Assembly (NCBI GenBank): GCA_026004095.1 | Contig: BPIL01000004.1 | Location: 62,001 to 126,000, forward strand | Length of the DNA stretch: 64,000 bases | Source: Meiothermus sp. | GTDB taxonomy: Bacteria > Deinococcota > Deinococci > Deinococcales > Thermaceae | Direction: 5' to 3' | Part shown: positions 39,357 through 48,767 of the stretch, one piece after another | Layout of the letters: the number at the start of each line of letters is the position of its first letter | Position numbering within the stretch: position 1 is the stretch's first letter | The notes under the pieces: generated by a model | Told to the model about the DNA's origin: nothing | Databases searched by the model: none | The model's input: only the letters and a program-made list of their open reading frames with translations | Program-made: the position numbers and the translations under genes

Positions 39357-40309
39357 AGCTGCCCATAGACCCGCACCGCCTCCACTGGGGCTCTGGACAG
39401 GTCTACCCCCAGCCGAAGCCGATCGTTCCAGCTATAGGCAACCCCCACCAGCAGTTTGCGCGGCTCCTGCAGCCAGGCCCTAAGGCGATCCTCGGGCAGA
39501 TAGGGGCTGTTCTCACCCAGGTAGTCCCACACCGGGTTCCACCACAAAAGCCCTTCTAATCGGCTTTTATCCAGGGCTTCCACCCAGGCTTTGGCATCGG
39601 CCTCGCAAGGGCACTGCAGTACCAGGGCCAGCGCCTGGCCCAAGGGGAGCGGCAGGGAAAACGTACCCCAAAAACCCCGATCCCACTGCCAGAAGAGCCC
39701 CATCTGAGCGCCCTGCAACCCCAGCCGGGGGACAAGTCGGATGGAGGGCTCCGGTTCTCCCAGAGCATTGGGTACCTGCACGACTTCAACAAATGTACCC
39801 ACCTGGAAAATATCCGCCCTACCCCCCACAAAACCCTGTCCTCCCGCCAGCCCCGCATGGGGCAGGTAGGCCAGCTCGAGGGCCACGCCGGGGTTGTAAC
39901 GGGCAAACAACCCCCAGCGCCCATCCCGCCCCATCAGGGTATCGTCCCAGGGGCCGCTGTAATCGCGGCGCTTGCCCAAGCTCAGCCAGAACACACCCAA
40001 GTCCTGCTCAACAAAAGCCTCGAGGAGGCCCCACTGCAGCGCTGCCTCGTACCACAGGCCCAACTCGGCCTGGTAGCGCACCCCTGCCTGCTGGGTCTGG
40101 GCTTGCAGACGCCCCCCCAGCGCCCAGCCTATTTCGCTGGAACCCGGGGGGCTCGAGTAAATCAACCCACCCTGCAGCAGCCCAGCGGGCCGGAGGCAAA
40201 TCACCTTTTCTTCTGGAATCAAGCAGTCCCAGGCAATCTGGAACGCACCCTCCTCCTGGGCACAAGCAAACGGGAGCAAAACCCACAAACCAATGACCAG
40301 CGCACGCAT
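39344..40309 (-). CDS. Hypothetical secreted/outer-membrane protein
   Basis: Signal peptide MRALVIGLWVLLPFACA; alternating aromatic/Gly pattern suggests beta-barrel; no family recognised. Confidence 0.6.
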   Translation of the reverse strand: MRALVIGLWVLLPFACAQEEGAFQIAWDCLIPEEKVICLRPAGLLQGGLIYSSPPGSSEIGWALGGRLQAQTQQAGVRYQAELGLWYEAALQWGLLEAFVEQDLGVFWLSLGKRRDYSGPWDDTLMGRDGRWGLFARYNPGVALELAYLPHAGLAGGQGFVGGRADIFQVGTFVEVVQVPNALGEPEPSIRLVPRLGLQGAQMGLFWQWDRGFWGTFSLPLPLGQALALVLQCPCEADAKAWVEALDKSRLEGLLWWNPVWDYLGENSPYLPEDRLRAWLQEPRKLLVGVAYSWNDRLRLGVDLSRAPVEAVRVYGQLYWR

Positions 40310-40361
40310 TCCCCTACAATACCGCCCTTCCAGTTGAAACCCAGGCCAAACACCCGCAGAC

Positions 40362-40395
40362 AAAAAATCGGTAGGGCCGGTTTACCCTACCGATT
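40362..40395 (-). terminator. Intrinsic terminator of the peptide ABC permease operon
   Basis: Minus strand AATCGGTAGGG-TAAACCGG-CCCTACCGATT followed by TTTT. Confidence 0.88.
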
Positions 40396-40408
40396 CCACC
40401 GCACCCGC

Positions 40409-41626
40409 CTAAAGGCGGCTGCGCGGGTCAAGCGCATCCCGCAACCCGTCACCCAGATAGTTGAAGGCCAGCACCGTCAGGAAGATCATAAAACCCGGCG
40501 CCAAGGCCAGCCAGGGTGCGGTAAAGATATATTCCTGGGCCTTGGTGAGCATGTTGCCCCAGGTCGCCACCGGTGGCTGAATGCCAAACCCCAGGAACGA
40601 GAGGGCGGCCTCGGTCAGGATAGCCCCGCCGATGGCCAGGGTGGCGTTCACGATGAGGGGGGCCAGGGTGTTGGGCACCAGGTGCCGGAACATGATGCGG
40701 GCCTCCCCTGCCCCAAGGGCCTGGGCAGCGGTGGTGAAATCTTGCTCCCGCAGGCTCAATACCGCCCCCCGAATCAAGCGGCCCGTTCCGATCCAGCCAA
40801 ACAGCACAATGATGGTAATAATGATGAAGACCGAGGCCGACTCGCCAAACACGGCCTGGGCCCACTGCCCCACCACCCCCTGGTTATCGCGCAGCAAGGC
40901 CGATAGCACCAGCAACAGGGGTAGCTCGGGAATGGTCAGCATAAAGTCCATAAAGCGCGAAATGACCACATCCAGATCCAGCCTCCCCTGACCAAACAAC
41001 CCCCAGATGCCAATCAGCAAAATCACACCCCAGACCAGGGCCAGTCCCAGCAACGAAAGGAGGTTGTTAAGGGTAAAGGTTCCCGAAAACAGGGCCTGCA
41101 CATTGGCCCCCGATAGCGTCCAGGCCAGATCGGCCGCCAGGAAGAGTAACGTGTACAACAGCAGCCACGAGGCCACCCGCCACAGCGCGAAAGGCCACGG
41201 CTTCCAGCCACCAGCCACCTTGGCCAAGGGGCCCATATAAAAGCGCAGGGGCCGGCCCGAGAAGTAGCCCGCAATAACCCCCAGGGTGGTGCCCAGCAAG
41301 GCCGCAGCAATGGCCGCCACAAAGCCCACCAGAAGCGATATACGAGCGCCGTAGATGATGCGCGATAGCACATCGCGGCCCAGCTCATCGGTGCCCAACC
41401 AGTGCTCCCAGGAAGGGCCCTGGAAGTAGTAATCGGCCAGGTTATCACCGGTGGGCTGCGCAGTAGGGCTGTAAGGCGCAATCCAGGGAGCAAAAATTGC
41501 CATTAGAACCAGGGCAATAACCACCCCTAAGGAAAACATTGCCGCCTTGTGCCTACGGAAACGGCGCCAGGCCAGCGCCCAGGTCGATTGGGATTTGGAC
41601 TTCGAAGTAGTTGCAACCGCAGCCAT
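40409..41626 (-). CDS. Peptide/nickel-type ABC transporter permease (DppC/OppC-like)
   Basis: 405 aa; PYSPTAQPTGDNL..GTDELGRDVLSRIIYGARISLLVG; EAA-like loop ALGAGEARIMFRHLVPNTLAPLIV. Confidence 0.92.
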   Translation of the reverse strand: MAAVATTSKSKSQSTWALAWRRFRRHKAAMFSLGVVIALVLMAIFAPWIAPYSPTAQPTGDNLADYYFQGPSWEHWLGTDELGRDVLSRIIYGARISLLVGFVAAIAAALLGTTLGVIAGYFSGRPLRFYMGPLAKVAGGWKPWPFALWRVASWLLLYTLLFLAADLAWTLSGANVQALFSGTFTLNNLLSLLGLALVWGVILLIGIWGLFGQGRLDLDVVISRFMDFMLTIPELPLLLVLSALLRDNQGVVGQWAQAVFGESASVFIIITIIVLFGWIGTGRLIRGAVLSLREQDFTTAAQALGAGEARIMFRHLVPNTLAPLIVNATLAIGGAILTEAALSFLGFGIQPPVATWGNMLTKAQEYIFTAPWLALAPGFMIFLTVLAFNYLGDGLRDALDPRSRL

Positions 41627-41634
41627 AAAGCCCC

Positions 41635-42645
41635 CTAACTATAGCGGATGCGGGGGTCTACCACCGCATACATCAGGTCGGCCAGCAGGTTGAAGACCGC
41701 TGTTAGCAAAGCCAGAAACGCCAGTGCCGCCATGGCGACGTTGTAGTCTTTGTCGGTAAGCGAGTCCAGGATAGCCCGGCCCATGCCCGGGTAGGAGAAG
41801 ATTGTCTCGGTGATAACCGCCCCCCCAAAAACCCCGGGGATCGCCAGGCCCACCAGTGTCACAATGGGAATGAGCGCGTTGCGCAGGGCGTGCTTGTACA
41901 GCACAACGCGTTCGCTCAGGCCTTTGGCTCGAGCCGTGCGCACATAGTCCTGGTTCAGAACCTCGAGCAAACTCGCCCGCATATAGCGCGTCCAGGAGGC
42001 CATCTGGATGGTGGAGAGGGCCAGCACCGGCAGCACCAGCTTGAAAGCCCAGTCGCCGATAAACTGGAAGAAGGTAATCTCGCCGCTCAGCACCTGCGAC
42101 CACTGAAAGTCGGAGATGCTCTGCACGGGGAACTTAGGAAACCACGGCACCCGCTCCGGTATCCACACCGCAAACAGGAACAGGAGCAGGATGCCCAAAA
42201 AGAAGATGGGCATTGAAAAACCCACAAACGAGAAGAAGGTGATGATGTAGTCGGCCCGGCTGTACTGCCGCACCGCTGAAAAGATGCCCACCGGAATAGC
42301 CACCAGCAAGGCCAGGGTGAGGGCCGCCCCCGAGAGGATGAGCGTGCGGGGTAGACGCTCCACAAAGATAATCTGGGCGGCTGGCGTGGCGTATGTGCGG
42401 GATTGGCCAAAGTCGCCCTGCAAGGCCCGGCCCAGCCACTTGAAGTAGCGCACATAGATGGGCTGATCGAGGCCATAGGCGCGGCGCAATTGCTCTAGCT
42501 GCTCAGCGGTGATCCGCGGGTTCTGCTGGCGCAGCTCATCCAGCGGGTCTCCAGGTTGTAGGGCCAACAAGGTAAAAATCACTACAGAGGCTGCAAACAA
42601 CAGTGGAATCATTTGCAGCAGTCGGCGAACCGTGTAAGCAAACAC
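41635..42645 (-). CDS. Peptide/nickel-type ABC transporter permease (DppB/OppB-like)
   Basis: MFAYTVRRLLQMIPLLFAASVVIFTLLALQPGDP...; ARAKGLSERVVLYKHALRNALIPIVTLVGL. Confidence 0.95.
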   Translation of the reverse strand: MFAYTVRRLLQMIPLLFAASVVIFTLLALQPGDPLDELRQQNPRITAEQLEQLRRAYGLDQPIYVRYFKWLGRALQGDFGQSRTYATPAAQIIFVERLPRTLILSGAALTLALLVAIPVGIFSAVRQYSRADYIITFFSFVGFSMPIFFLGILLLFLFAVWIPERVPWFPKFPVQSISDFQWSQVLSGEITFFQFIGDWAFKLVLPVLALSTIQMASWTRYMRASLLEVLNQDYVRTARAKGLSERVVLYKHALRNALIPIVTLVGLAIPGVFGGAVITETIFSYPGMGRAILDSLTDKDYNVAMAALAFLALLTAVFNLLADLMYAVVDPRIRYS

Positions 42646-42652
42646 GCCCTAC

Positions 42653-42680
42653 ATAATACTGTTTCAAGATGCCTTGTGAA
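42653..42680 (-). promoter_or_regulatory. Promoter for dppB, predicted leaderless
   Basis: Minus strand TTCACA-16 nt-TATTAT, then 7 nt to the GTG start. Confidence 0.55.
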
Positions 42681-42844
42681 TGCGTGTTCCGGGTTTTCAA
42701 AGCCCGCCATCAACCGGGCAGGATAGTACGTTTCCCCGTCCAAGACGTGCTTGTTGCGTCTTTTGGCCGGCTTATCCACCAATCGATGGATGCGTGCAGC
42801 CGAGGCATGCCGCCCCTTACCATGCACCGACCCCGATTCCAAGT

Positions 42845-42873
42845 AAAAAGATGCCCCCTGGGTGGGGACATCT
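42845..42873 (-). terminator. Intrinsic terminator downstream of first peptide-binding protein gene
   Basis: Minus strand AGATGTCCCC-ACCCAG-GGGGCATCT followed by TTTTT. Confidence 0.85.
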
Positions 42874-42892
42874 GTGGGGCTAAAAACCGCGC

Positions 42893-44740
42893 CTACTTGA
42901 TGGGCTGGCCGTACTTGGCCTGGTCGTAGACCTTCTGGGCTCCGCGCGACTGCCAGCCGATGAGCCAGGGCTCGATGGTCGGGTAGGCCGAGTTGGCAAA
43001 GGTCGAGGAGACGTAGTTGAGCAGGCCCACCTTGTACACGCGCGCATCGGACTGGAAGTACAGCGGGATCATCGCCACTTCGCTAGCCCAGATCTCCTGC
43101 ATACGGGCAAACAACTGCTTGCGCCGGTTTACATCGAACTCGGTAACCGCCTGGTTGCGCAGACGGTCGTACTCCTCGTTACACCAGCCGCCGAAGTTGA
43201 GGCCGCGGAATCCGTTTTCACGGGTGGGTATATAGACCACCTTACCCTCCTCGTCGCGGCAGGCCGAACGCACCCCGTCGTCGGCCAGGCCCAGGCTAAA
43301 GGCGTACTGCAGGAAACCCGTCCAGCTTCCTTCCTGGGCCCTCGAGCGGTACTGCGCCCCCAACACCACGGCGCTGGGCGCGTTGTTAATGCGCACCGCA
43401 ATCCCCACCTGTCGGTAGTTCTCGGCCACAAACTGCTGGATGCGCTCGCGCACCTGGTTGCCGGCGGTGGTGGCCCACTCGATCTCAAAGCGCACGGTAC
43501 GACCATCCACGGTGCGCTGCAGTATGCCGTCGGGCCCCGGCCGCCAGCCCAGCTCGGCCAGGAGCTGGCGGGCCCGCTCCGGGTTGTAGGGGTATCTGGC
43601 GACGTTGGGGTTAAACATGGGGTTTCTTGGAGAAACCCAGGTGGGGGCCACCGTGTACAGCCCGTCAAAGAAGGCCTTGGTAATGCCTTCACGGTTCATG
43701 GCGTAGATCAGGGCCTGGCGGGTCTTGACGTTATCCAGCATCAGGTCGCGCACCCGTTGCACGTTGGTGAACTGGTTGATCTCCAGGTGCTCGAAAAATG
43801 GGGTTTCTATCGCCCATATCTCAAAACGCCCCGGCGCCCGGCTGGTGAGCTGCTTGCTACGGCCCTGATCGAAGGAGATCGCGACGCTCGAGGTTGCATC
43901 TATCCCACCACCCAGGATGGCTACCAAAAGCGAGTTGGTGTTCTGGATGATGCGGTAGATTACGCGCTGCACGTATTTATCCTCGCCGCCCGGCGGTTTT
44001 ATCCAGAAGCGCGGGTTGCGCCGCATCTCGATACTGCTACCAGGCACCCAGCGGGTCAGGGTAAAAGGGCCCGAGTAGACCATCTTACCGCTGTTCAGAT
44101 ACTGAGGGGAGGAAAACTGGGTAAAGAAGTTACGGAAAATCTCAGCCTGCCGTGCAGTGTCACTGACCTGGGCCGCTGCGGCTTTGGCTTTGTCCCACTC
44201 CGCACGCATGATGTGGTTGGGGGCGTAGTAGATCTGGTTGATGTCCAGGTCGTAGAAGTAGGCTGGCTCGAGGATCACCGTAAAGTTGCGGGCATCCCGC
44301 ACCCGCAAGGTGGCCCGGTCAAAAAAGTCAACGTTGGTGGAGGGCACCCCTTTGGTCTTGCCCATCTCGAAGTACAGGGCCACATCGTCGGTGGTGATGG
44401 GCCGCCCATCCGACCAGACCGCATCGGGCCGGATGGTGTAGTCGAGCTCGAGGCGCCGCACCCCCGGCCTGATGTTGGCAAAACGCAGACGCCCGTTCTG
44501 CTGGGTCGGCACCTCGGTCACCACCACTGGGATTTGCTCCAGGTCGCGGTTGGTCTGGACTATGGGGGCAAACAGGAAGTTCTCAATCTCAAACTTGATG
44601 GCCTGGTTGGAGATAACGTTGACCACATCCCCTGCCAGCACCCGGGGTTCCTGGGCCGTACCGATAATCAGGCTGTTGTCCTGAGGGCCGGCAAGGGCCA
44701 ATCCACCCACTAGCATTAGGGTTGCAAGCGCTCGTTTCAT
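42893..44740 (-). CDS. Peptide ABC transporter substrate-binding protein (family 5), copy 1
   Basis: Signal peptide; LDYTIRPDAVWSDGRPITTDDVALYFE...; 615-aa SBP_bac_5-like protein. Confidence 0.93.
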   Translation of the reverse strand: MKRALATLMLVGGLALAGPQDNSLIIGTAQEPRVLAGDVVNVISNQAIKFEIENFLFAPIVQTNRDLEQIPVVVTEVPTQQNGRLRFANIRPGVRRLELDYTIRPDAVWSDGRPITTDDVALYFEMGKTKGVPSTNVDFFDRATLRVRDARNFTVILEPAYFYDLDINQIYYAPNHIMRAEWDKAKAAAAQVSDTARQAEIFRNFFTQFSSPQYLNSGKMVYSGPFTLTRWVPGSSIEMRRNPRFWIKPPGGEDKYVQRVIYRIIQNTNSLLVAILGGGIDATSSVAISFDQGRSKQLTSRAPGRFEIWAIETPFFEHLEINQFTNVQRVRDLMLDNVKTRQALIYAMNREGITKAFFDGLYTVAPTWVSPRNPMFNPNVARYPYNPERARQLLAELGWRPGPDGILQRTVDGRTVRFEIEWATTAGNQVRERIQQFVAENYRQVGIAVRINNAPSAVVLGAQYRSRAQEGSWTGFLQYAFSLGLADDGVRSACRDEEGKVVYIPTRENGFRGLNFGGWCNEEYDRLRNQAVTEFDVNRRKQLFARMQEIWASEVAMIPLYFQSDARVYKVGLLNYVSSTFANSAYPTIEPWLIGWQSRGAQKVYDQAKYGQPIK

Positions 44741-44839
44741 AAAGCCTCCTTGTAAAGCCAAGTACTGGCTGGGCTAGATTTTATTGTGTGGAATGCGTTT
44801 TTGTGTACCCTTGGTAGTAGCATCGCGCACAAGACAAAG

Positions 44840-44869
44840 AATAAAGCCAGGGTTTCCCCTGGCTTTATT
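44840..44869 (-). terminator. Terminator between the tandem binding-protein genes
   Basis: 13-bp perfect stem aataaagccaggg / ccctggctttatt, 4-nt loop. Confidence 0.85.
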
Positions 44870-44882
44870 AGAAGCGGCTGTT

Positions 44883-46757
44883 TTACTTGATAGCGATACC
44901 ACCGGCCTGGGCCTGGTCGTGACGCTTGACAGCCCCACGGCTGGCCCAGCCGATCTCCCAGGCGTTCCAGCCAGGGTAGCCGTTGCCGCCGGAGTAGGTC
45001 GAGGCCACGTAGTTGACCAGACCGTTGCGCACCACCAGGAAGTTGGAGCGGAAGCGCAGGGGCAGGGCAGGCAACTCCTCAGCCCAGATCTCCTGGGCAC
45101 GGGCAAAGAGCTGTTTGCGACGAGCTTCGTCGAACTCGAGCACGCCCTGGCTGGTCAGGCGGTCGAACTCGTCGTTGCGCCAGTTGCCGATGTTCTGGCC
45201 AGCGTAGTTGTTGTCCTTGGTGGGAATCTGCACCGCACCGGTGTTGAGGTTCCTGTGCTGGAAGAGGCTGCCATCCTCGGCCAGGCTGCTCACCCAGGCG
45301 AACATGAACATCAGCCACTTGCCTTCCTCACCCCGCTGGATGAAGTCGTCGGCGAAGACCACCGAGCTGGGGGCGTTGGCAGTCCTGACCGCGATGCCAA
45401 CCTGCCGCCACTGCTCAATGAAGAGCTGTTGCGTGCGCTCGCGGATGGCGTTGCCCGAGGTAGTCACCCAGTCCAGCTCAAAGCGCACCGTACGTCCGTC
45501 CACCGTGCGCTGCAGGATGCCGTCTGGGCCGGGGCGCCAGCCCACCTGGGCCAGCAGCTCGCGGGCACGGGCCGGGTTGTACTCGTATTTCTTAACGTTG
45601 GGGTTGAAGAGCGGGTTGGAGGGCGCTACCCAGGTGTGGGAAACCGGCTCGGCCCCATTGAAGAAGGCCTGCACCCAGGCATCACGGTTGATAGCGTAGA
45701 GCAGGGCCTGGCGGGTGCGCTTGTCATCCAGGGTCAGGTCGCGCACGCGCTGCACGTTGGTGAACTTGTTGATATCGATGTGCTCCCAGATGGCGCCCGG
45801 AATGGCCCAGATATCAAAGCGGCCGGGGGCGCGGGTGGTGAGCTGCTTGCTGCTGGCCTGGTCGGCCGAAATACCCACGGTGGAGGTCGCGTCAATCCCC
45901 CCGCCCAGAATGGCCACCAGGAGCGAGTTGGTGTTCTGGATGATGCGGTAGGTTACGCGCTGCACGTACTTGTCGGCCCCGCCCTGGGGCACGATAGCGG
46001 TGAAGTTGGGGTTGCGCACCAGCTCGATGGAGCTGTTGGCATTCCAGCGCTGCACACGGAAGGGGCCGCTGTAGACCATGCGCCCGGAGTTGATAGCCTG
46101 CACGGAGCTAAACTGCTGGAAGAAGTTGCGGTACAGCTCGTTCAGGCGCTGGGCATCGCGGTCGGGGTTTAGGGGAGCCGCAGCCGCCTTGACCTTTTCC
46201 CACTCGGGGCCCATCTTGTGCACAGGGGCATACCCAATCGGCGAGCCGTAGGTGTCATAGTAGTAGGCCGGCTCAAAGATGACGGTCATGTTCTGCTTGT
46301 CGCGCACCCGCAGGCTGACCCGCTCCCAGTAGTCCGGGTTGATCACGGCCATACCCTTGGCCTTACCCACTTCGTAGTAGAAGGCAAAGTCGTCGGTGTC
46401 CAGCGGATCGCCATCCGACCAACGCAGGTTGGGCTTGAGGGTGATGTCGATCTCCAGGCGGCGCTTACCCCCACCAATATCGGTCACCCGCAGGCGGCGG
46501 TTGGCCAGGGTGGGCACCTCGGTAGCCAGCACCGCTTCGTTTTCAGCCCGCAGGTTCTGTACGATCAGCGGTGCGAAGAGGTAGTTCTCGATCTCGGTCT
46601 TGATCGACTGGTTGGAGATCACGTTGAGGAAGTCGCCCCCCAACACCCGTGGTTCTTGGGAAGCCCCAATCACCAGGCTGTTGTCGGCTGGGCCCGCCAG
46701 CGCTGCACCGGCCACCAAAGTTAGACCAAGTGCAACAATCTTGCTATAACGATTCAT
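44883..46757 (-). CDS. Peptide ABC transporter substrate-binding protein (family 5), copy 2
   Basis: Paralogue of the 42893-44740 product (shared PADNSLVIGASQEPRVLGGDFLNVISNQSIKTEIENYLFAP). Confidence 0.93.
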   Translation of the reverse strand: MNRYSKIVALGLTLVAGAALAGPADNSLVIGASQEPRVLGGDFLNVISNQSIKTEIENYLFAPLIVQNLRAENEAVLATEVPTLANRRLRVTDIGGGKRRLEIDITLKPNLRWSDGDPLDTDDFAFYYEVGKAKGMAVINPDYWERVSLRVRDKQNMTVIFEPAYYYDTYGSPIGYAPVHKMGPEWEKVKAAAAPLNPDRDAQRLNELYRNFFQQFSSVQAINSGRMVYSGPFRVQRWNANSSIELVRNPNFTAIVPQGGADKYVQRVTYRIIQNTNSLLVAILGGGIDATSTVGISADQASSKQLTTRAPGRFDIWAIPGAIWEHIDINKFTNVQRVRDLTLDDKRTRQALLYAINRDAWVQAFFNGAEPVSHTWVAPSNPLFNPNVKKYEYNPARARELLAQVGWRPGPDGILQRTVDGRTVRFELDWVTTSGNAIRERTQQLFIEQWRQVGIAVRTANAPSSVVFADDFIQRGEEGKWLMFMFAWVSSLAEDGSLFQHRNLNTGAVQIPTKDNNYAGQNIGNWRNDEFDRLTSQGVLEFDEARRKQLFARAQEIWAEELPALPLRFRSNFLVVRNGLVNYVASTYSGGNGYPGWNAWEIGWASRGAVKRHDQAQAGGIAIK

Positions 46758-46820
46758 CAAGCCTCCTTTGGGATTCTGCGTTTGCACAGAATCGTTTAAC
46801 TATGGCATTTTGCCGTCCCT

Positions 46821-46848
46821 ATTATAGCCATCCTGCTCAACCCGTCAA
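46821..46848 (-). promoter_or_regulatory. Promoter of binding-protein gene copy 2
   Basis: Minus strand TTGACG-16 nt-TATAAT; leader hairpin gattctg/cagaatc just upstream of the SD. Confidence 0.75.
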
Positions 46849-47018
46849 ATGTCGCTAGGGTGAGGGCTGGGCATCCAGCCATTGAGCCTTTGTTTAGACA
46901 GGCACGCCATTCTAGCCACTGGTCTTAGTCGCATCCACCGGTTGGTGGATACCTGCTCCATCCCATCGCCGAGAACGTTAGAGGCACCCCTGCAGCCGCT
47001 TTGGATGGATGGTGTAGG

Positions 47019-47048
47019 AAAAAACACGCCTGCCGTGAACAGCAGGCG
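47019..47048 (-). terminator. Intrinsic terminator downstream of IscA-like gene
   Basis: Minus strand CGCCTGC-TGTTCACG-GCAGGCG then TGTTTTTT. Confidence 0.8.
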
Positions 47049-47075
47049 CGACGCGGTGTAAGGGTGGGTTGGAGA

Positions 47076-47468
47076 TCAACCACCGCAGCAGCCGCTGCTA
47101 CCCTCACCCGCGGGCGCTTTAGCCCCATCGGTACGGAACGAGTGGCCGCAGCCGCATGAGGAGGTGGCGTTGGGGTTGTTTACGCTAAAGCCCCCCCCCA
47201 TAAGATTTTCAACCCAGTCCACTTCGGAGCCTACCAGCAACGGCAAAGACATGCGATCCACCACCAGGCGCACCCCGTGCATCTCCACAACCGTGTCGCC
47301 CTCGAGCTGCCGCTCATCTACCGCCATGCCATACTGGTAGCCACTACAACCGCCGGACTTAATGAACACCCGAATCGCCGCATCGGGCTTGTTATAGCGG
47401 TGGAGAATCTCTTTGGCGCGTTCAGCCGCCAGGGGTGTAATGGAAAGCACCGTCTGCTCCTGAACCAC
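47076..47468 (-). CDS. HesB/IscA family iron-sulfur assembly protein with Cys-rich C-terminal tail
   Basis: [16 protein letters not shown]...[17 protein letters not shown] plus tail [14 protein letters not shown] start after GAGGAGG. Confidence 0.9.
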   Translation of the reverse strand: MVQEQTVLSITPLAAERAKEILHRYNKPDAAIRVFIKSGGCSGYQYGMAVDERQLEGDTVVEMHGVRLVVDRMSLPLLVGSEVDWVENLMGGGFSVNNPNATSSCGCGHSFRTDGAKAPAGEGSSGCCGG

Positions 47469-47553
47469 AAACAACCTCCTCACCCAAGACTAGCACTTCG
47501 GCCAAGCCAAAAGGTAAGCAAGAGCACCCCAGACCGCCCGGTAGTATGTAGGC

Positions 47554-48693
47554 ATGGACATCGCCAAAGCCCAAAGAGCCTTGCAAGAAGCCCGCATCCC
47601 CGGTTGGTTGCTCTACAGTTTTCAGGGCAGCAACGCGCTGGCGCTGGAAGCCCTGGGGCTACAGGGACGGATGCTCAGCCGGCGGTTTGCTTACCTGATT
47701 CCAGCCCAGGGTGAGCCGGTGCTGATTGTTCATGCCATCGAGAAAACCAGCTTTCCCACCCTACCCGGGCGCTGGGTGGTGTTCTCGAGCCACCAGCAAT
47801 TTGTACAAGCCCTGCAAAACCACGTAGCCCCACTGGGCCGCATCGCCATGGAGTACCTGCCGGGCGGCGGCATCCCCTATCTTTCCCGCGTAGACGCTGG
47901 AACCCTGGAGCTGCTGCGGGGTATGGGGCTCGAGGTGGTCTCGTCGGCGGAAATCCTGCTGCAGTTCCAGACCTGGACATCCGCCGACCTGGCCGCCCAC
48001 AAACGCGCAGCCGCTGGCATCCGCGCTGCTCTAGAGCATGCCCTGGGCTTTGTGCGGGCCCGGCTCGACCACCCCCCCAGCGAGCTCGAGGTGCAGGCCG
48101 AGATCTGCAAGGTCTTGGAAGCCAGGGGCCTGGTTTTCGATCACCCGGCCATGGTGGCCTACGGCCCCAACGCTGCCAACCCCCACCACAGTGTGGGGGA
48201 AAGCCGCCTGGAACGGGGTCAGGTAATGCTGATCGACCTGTGGTGCAAGGAGCCCGGCGGCCCCTACGCCGACGTAACCTGGATGGCCGGCTGGGATGTG
48301 CCCGAGGAAATTCACCGGGCCTGGATGGTGGTGCGCGATGCGCGGGATGCCGCGCTCGAGTACTGCCGACAGGCCTATGCCGACGGGCGGCAGCCCCGGG
48401 GGTTCGAACTCGACCGGGCAGCCCGGCAGGTGATCGAGCAGGCCGGTATGGGAGGCCATGTGCTGCACCGCACCGGCCATCACCTGGGCTTCAGCACCAC
48501 CCACGGCAACGGCACCCACCTCGACGACCTCGAGACCCACGACACCCGCCCGCTGATCCCCGGCCTGGCCTTTACCATCGAGCCAGGGGTTTATCCGGGG
48601 CCTTTCGGCATCCGCAGTGAAATTAATGTCTACCTGCACCCGAGCGGCCCCGAGGTGACCACCGGCTTACAACAAGAAATGGAGCGACTTTGA
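47554..48693 (+). CDS. M24 family Xaa-Pro-type peptidase
   Basis: AALEHALGFVRARLDHPPSELEVQAEI; HRTGHHLGFSTTHGNGTHLDD; LAFTIEPGVYPGPFGIRSEINVY. Confidence 0.92.
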   Translation: MDIAKAQRALQEARIPGWLLYSFQGSNALALEALGLQGRMLSRRFAYLIPAQGEPVLIVHAIEKTSFPTLPGRWVVFSSHQQFVQALQNHVAPLGRIAMEYLPGGGIPYLSRVDAGTLELLRGMGLEVVSSAEILLQFQTWTSADLAAHKRAAAGIRAALEHALGFVRARLDHPPSELEVQAEICKVLEARGLVFDHPAMVAYGPNAANPHHSVGESRLERGQVMLIDLWCKEPGGPYADVTWMAGWDVPEEIHRAWMVVRDARDAALEYCRQAYADGRQPRGFELDRAARQVIEQAGMGGHVLHRTGHHLGFSTTHGNGTHLDDLETHDTRPLIPGLAFTIEPGVYPGPFGIRSEINVYLHPSGPEVTTGLQQEMERL

Positions 48694-48767
48694 GCCATTA
48701 GAGCCTCACAACCGCCGGGCTGCGCCTACTGCCCACAGCTCGGGTCGTTGTATGCTTTCAGGCGGTT

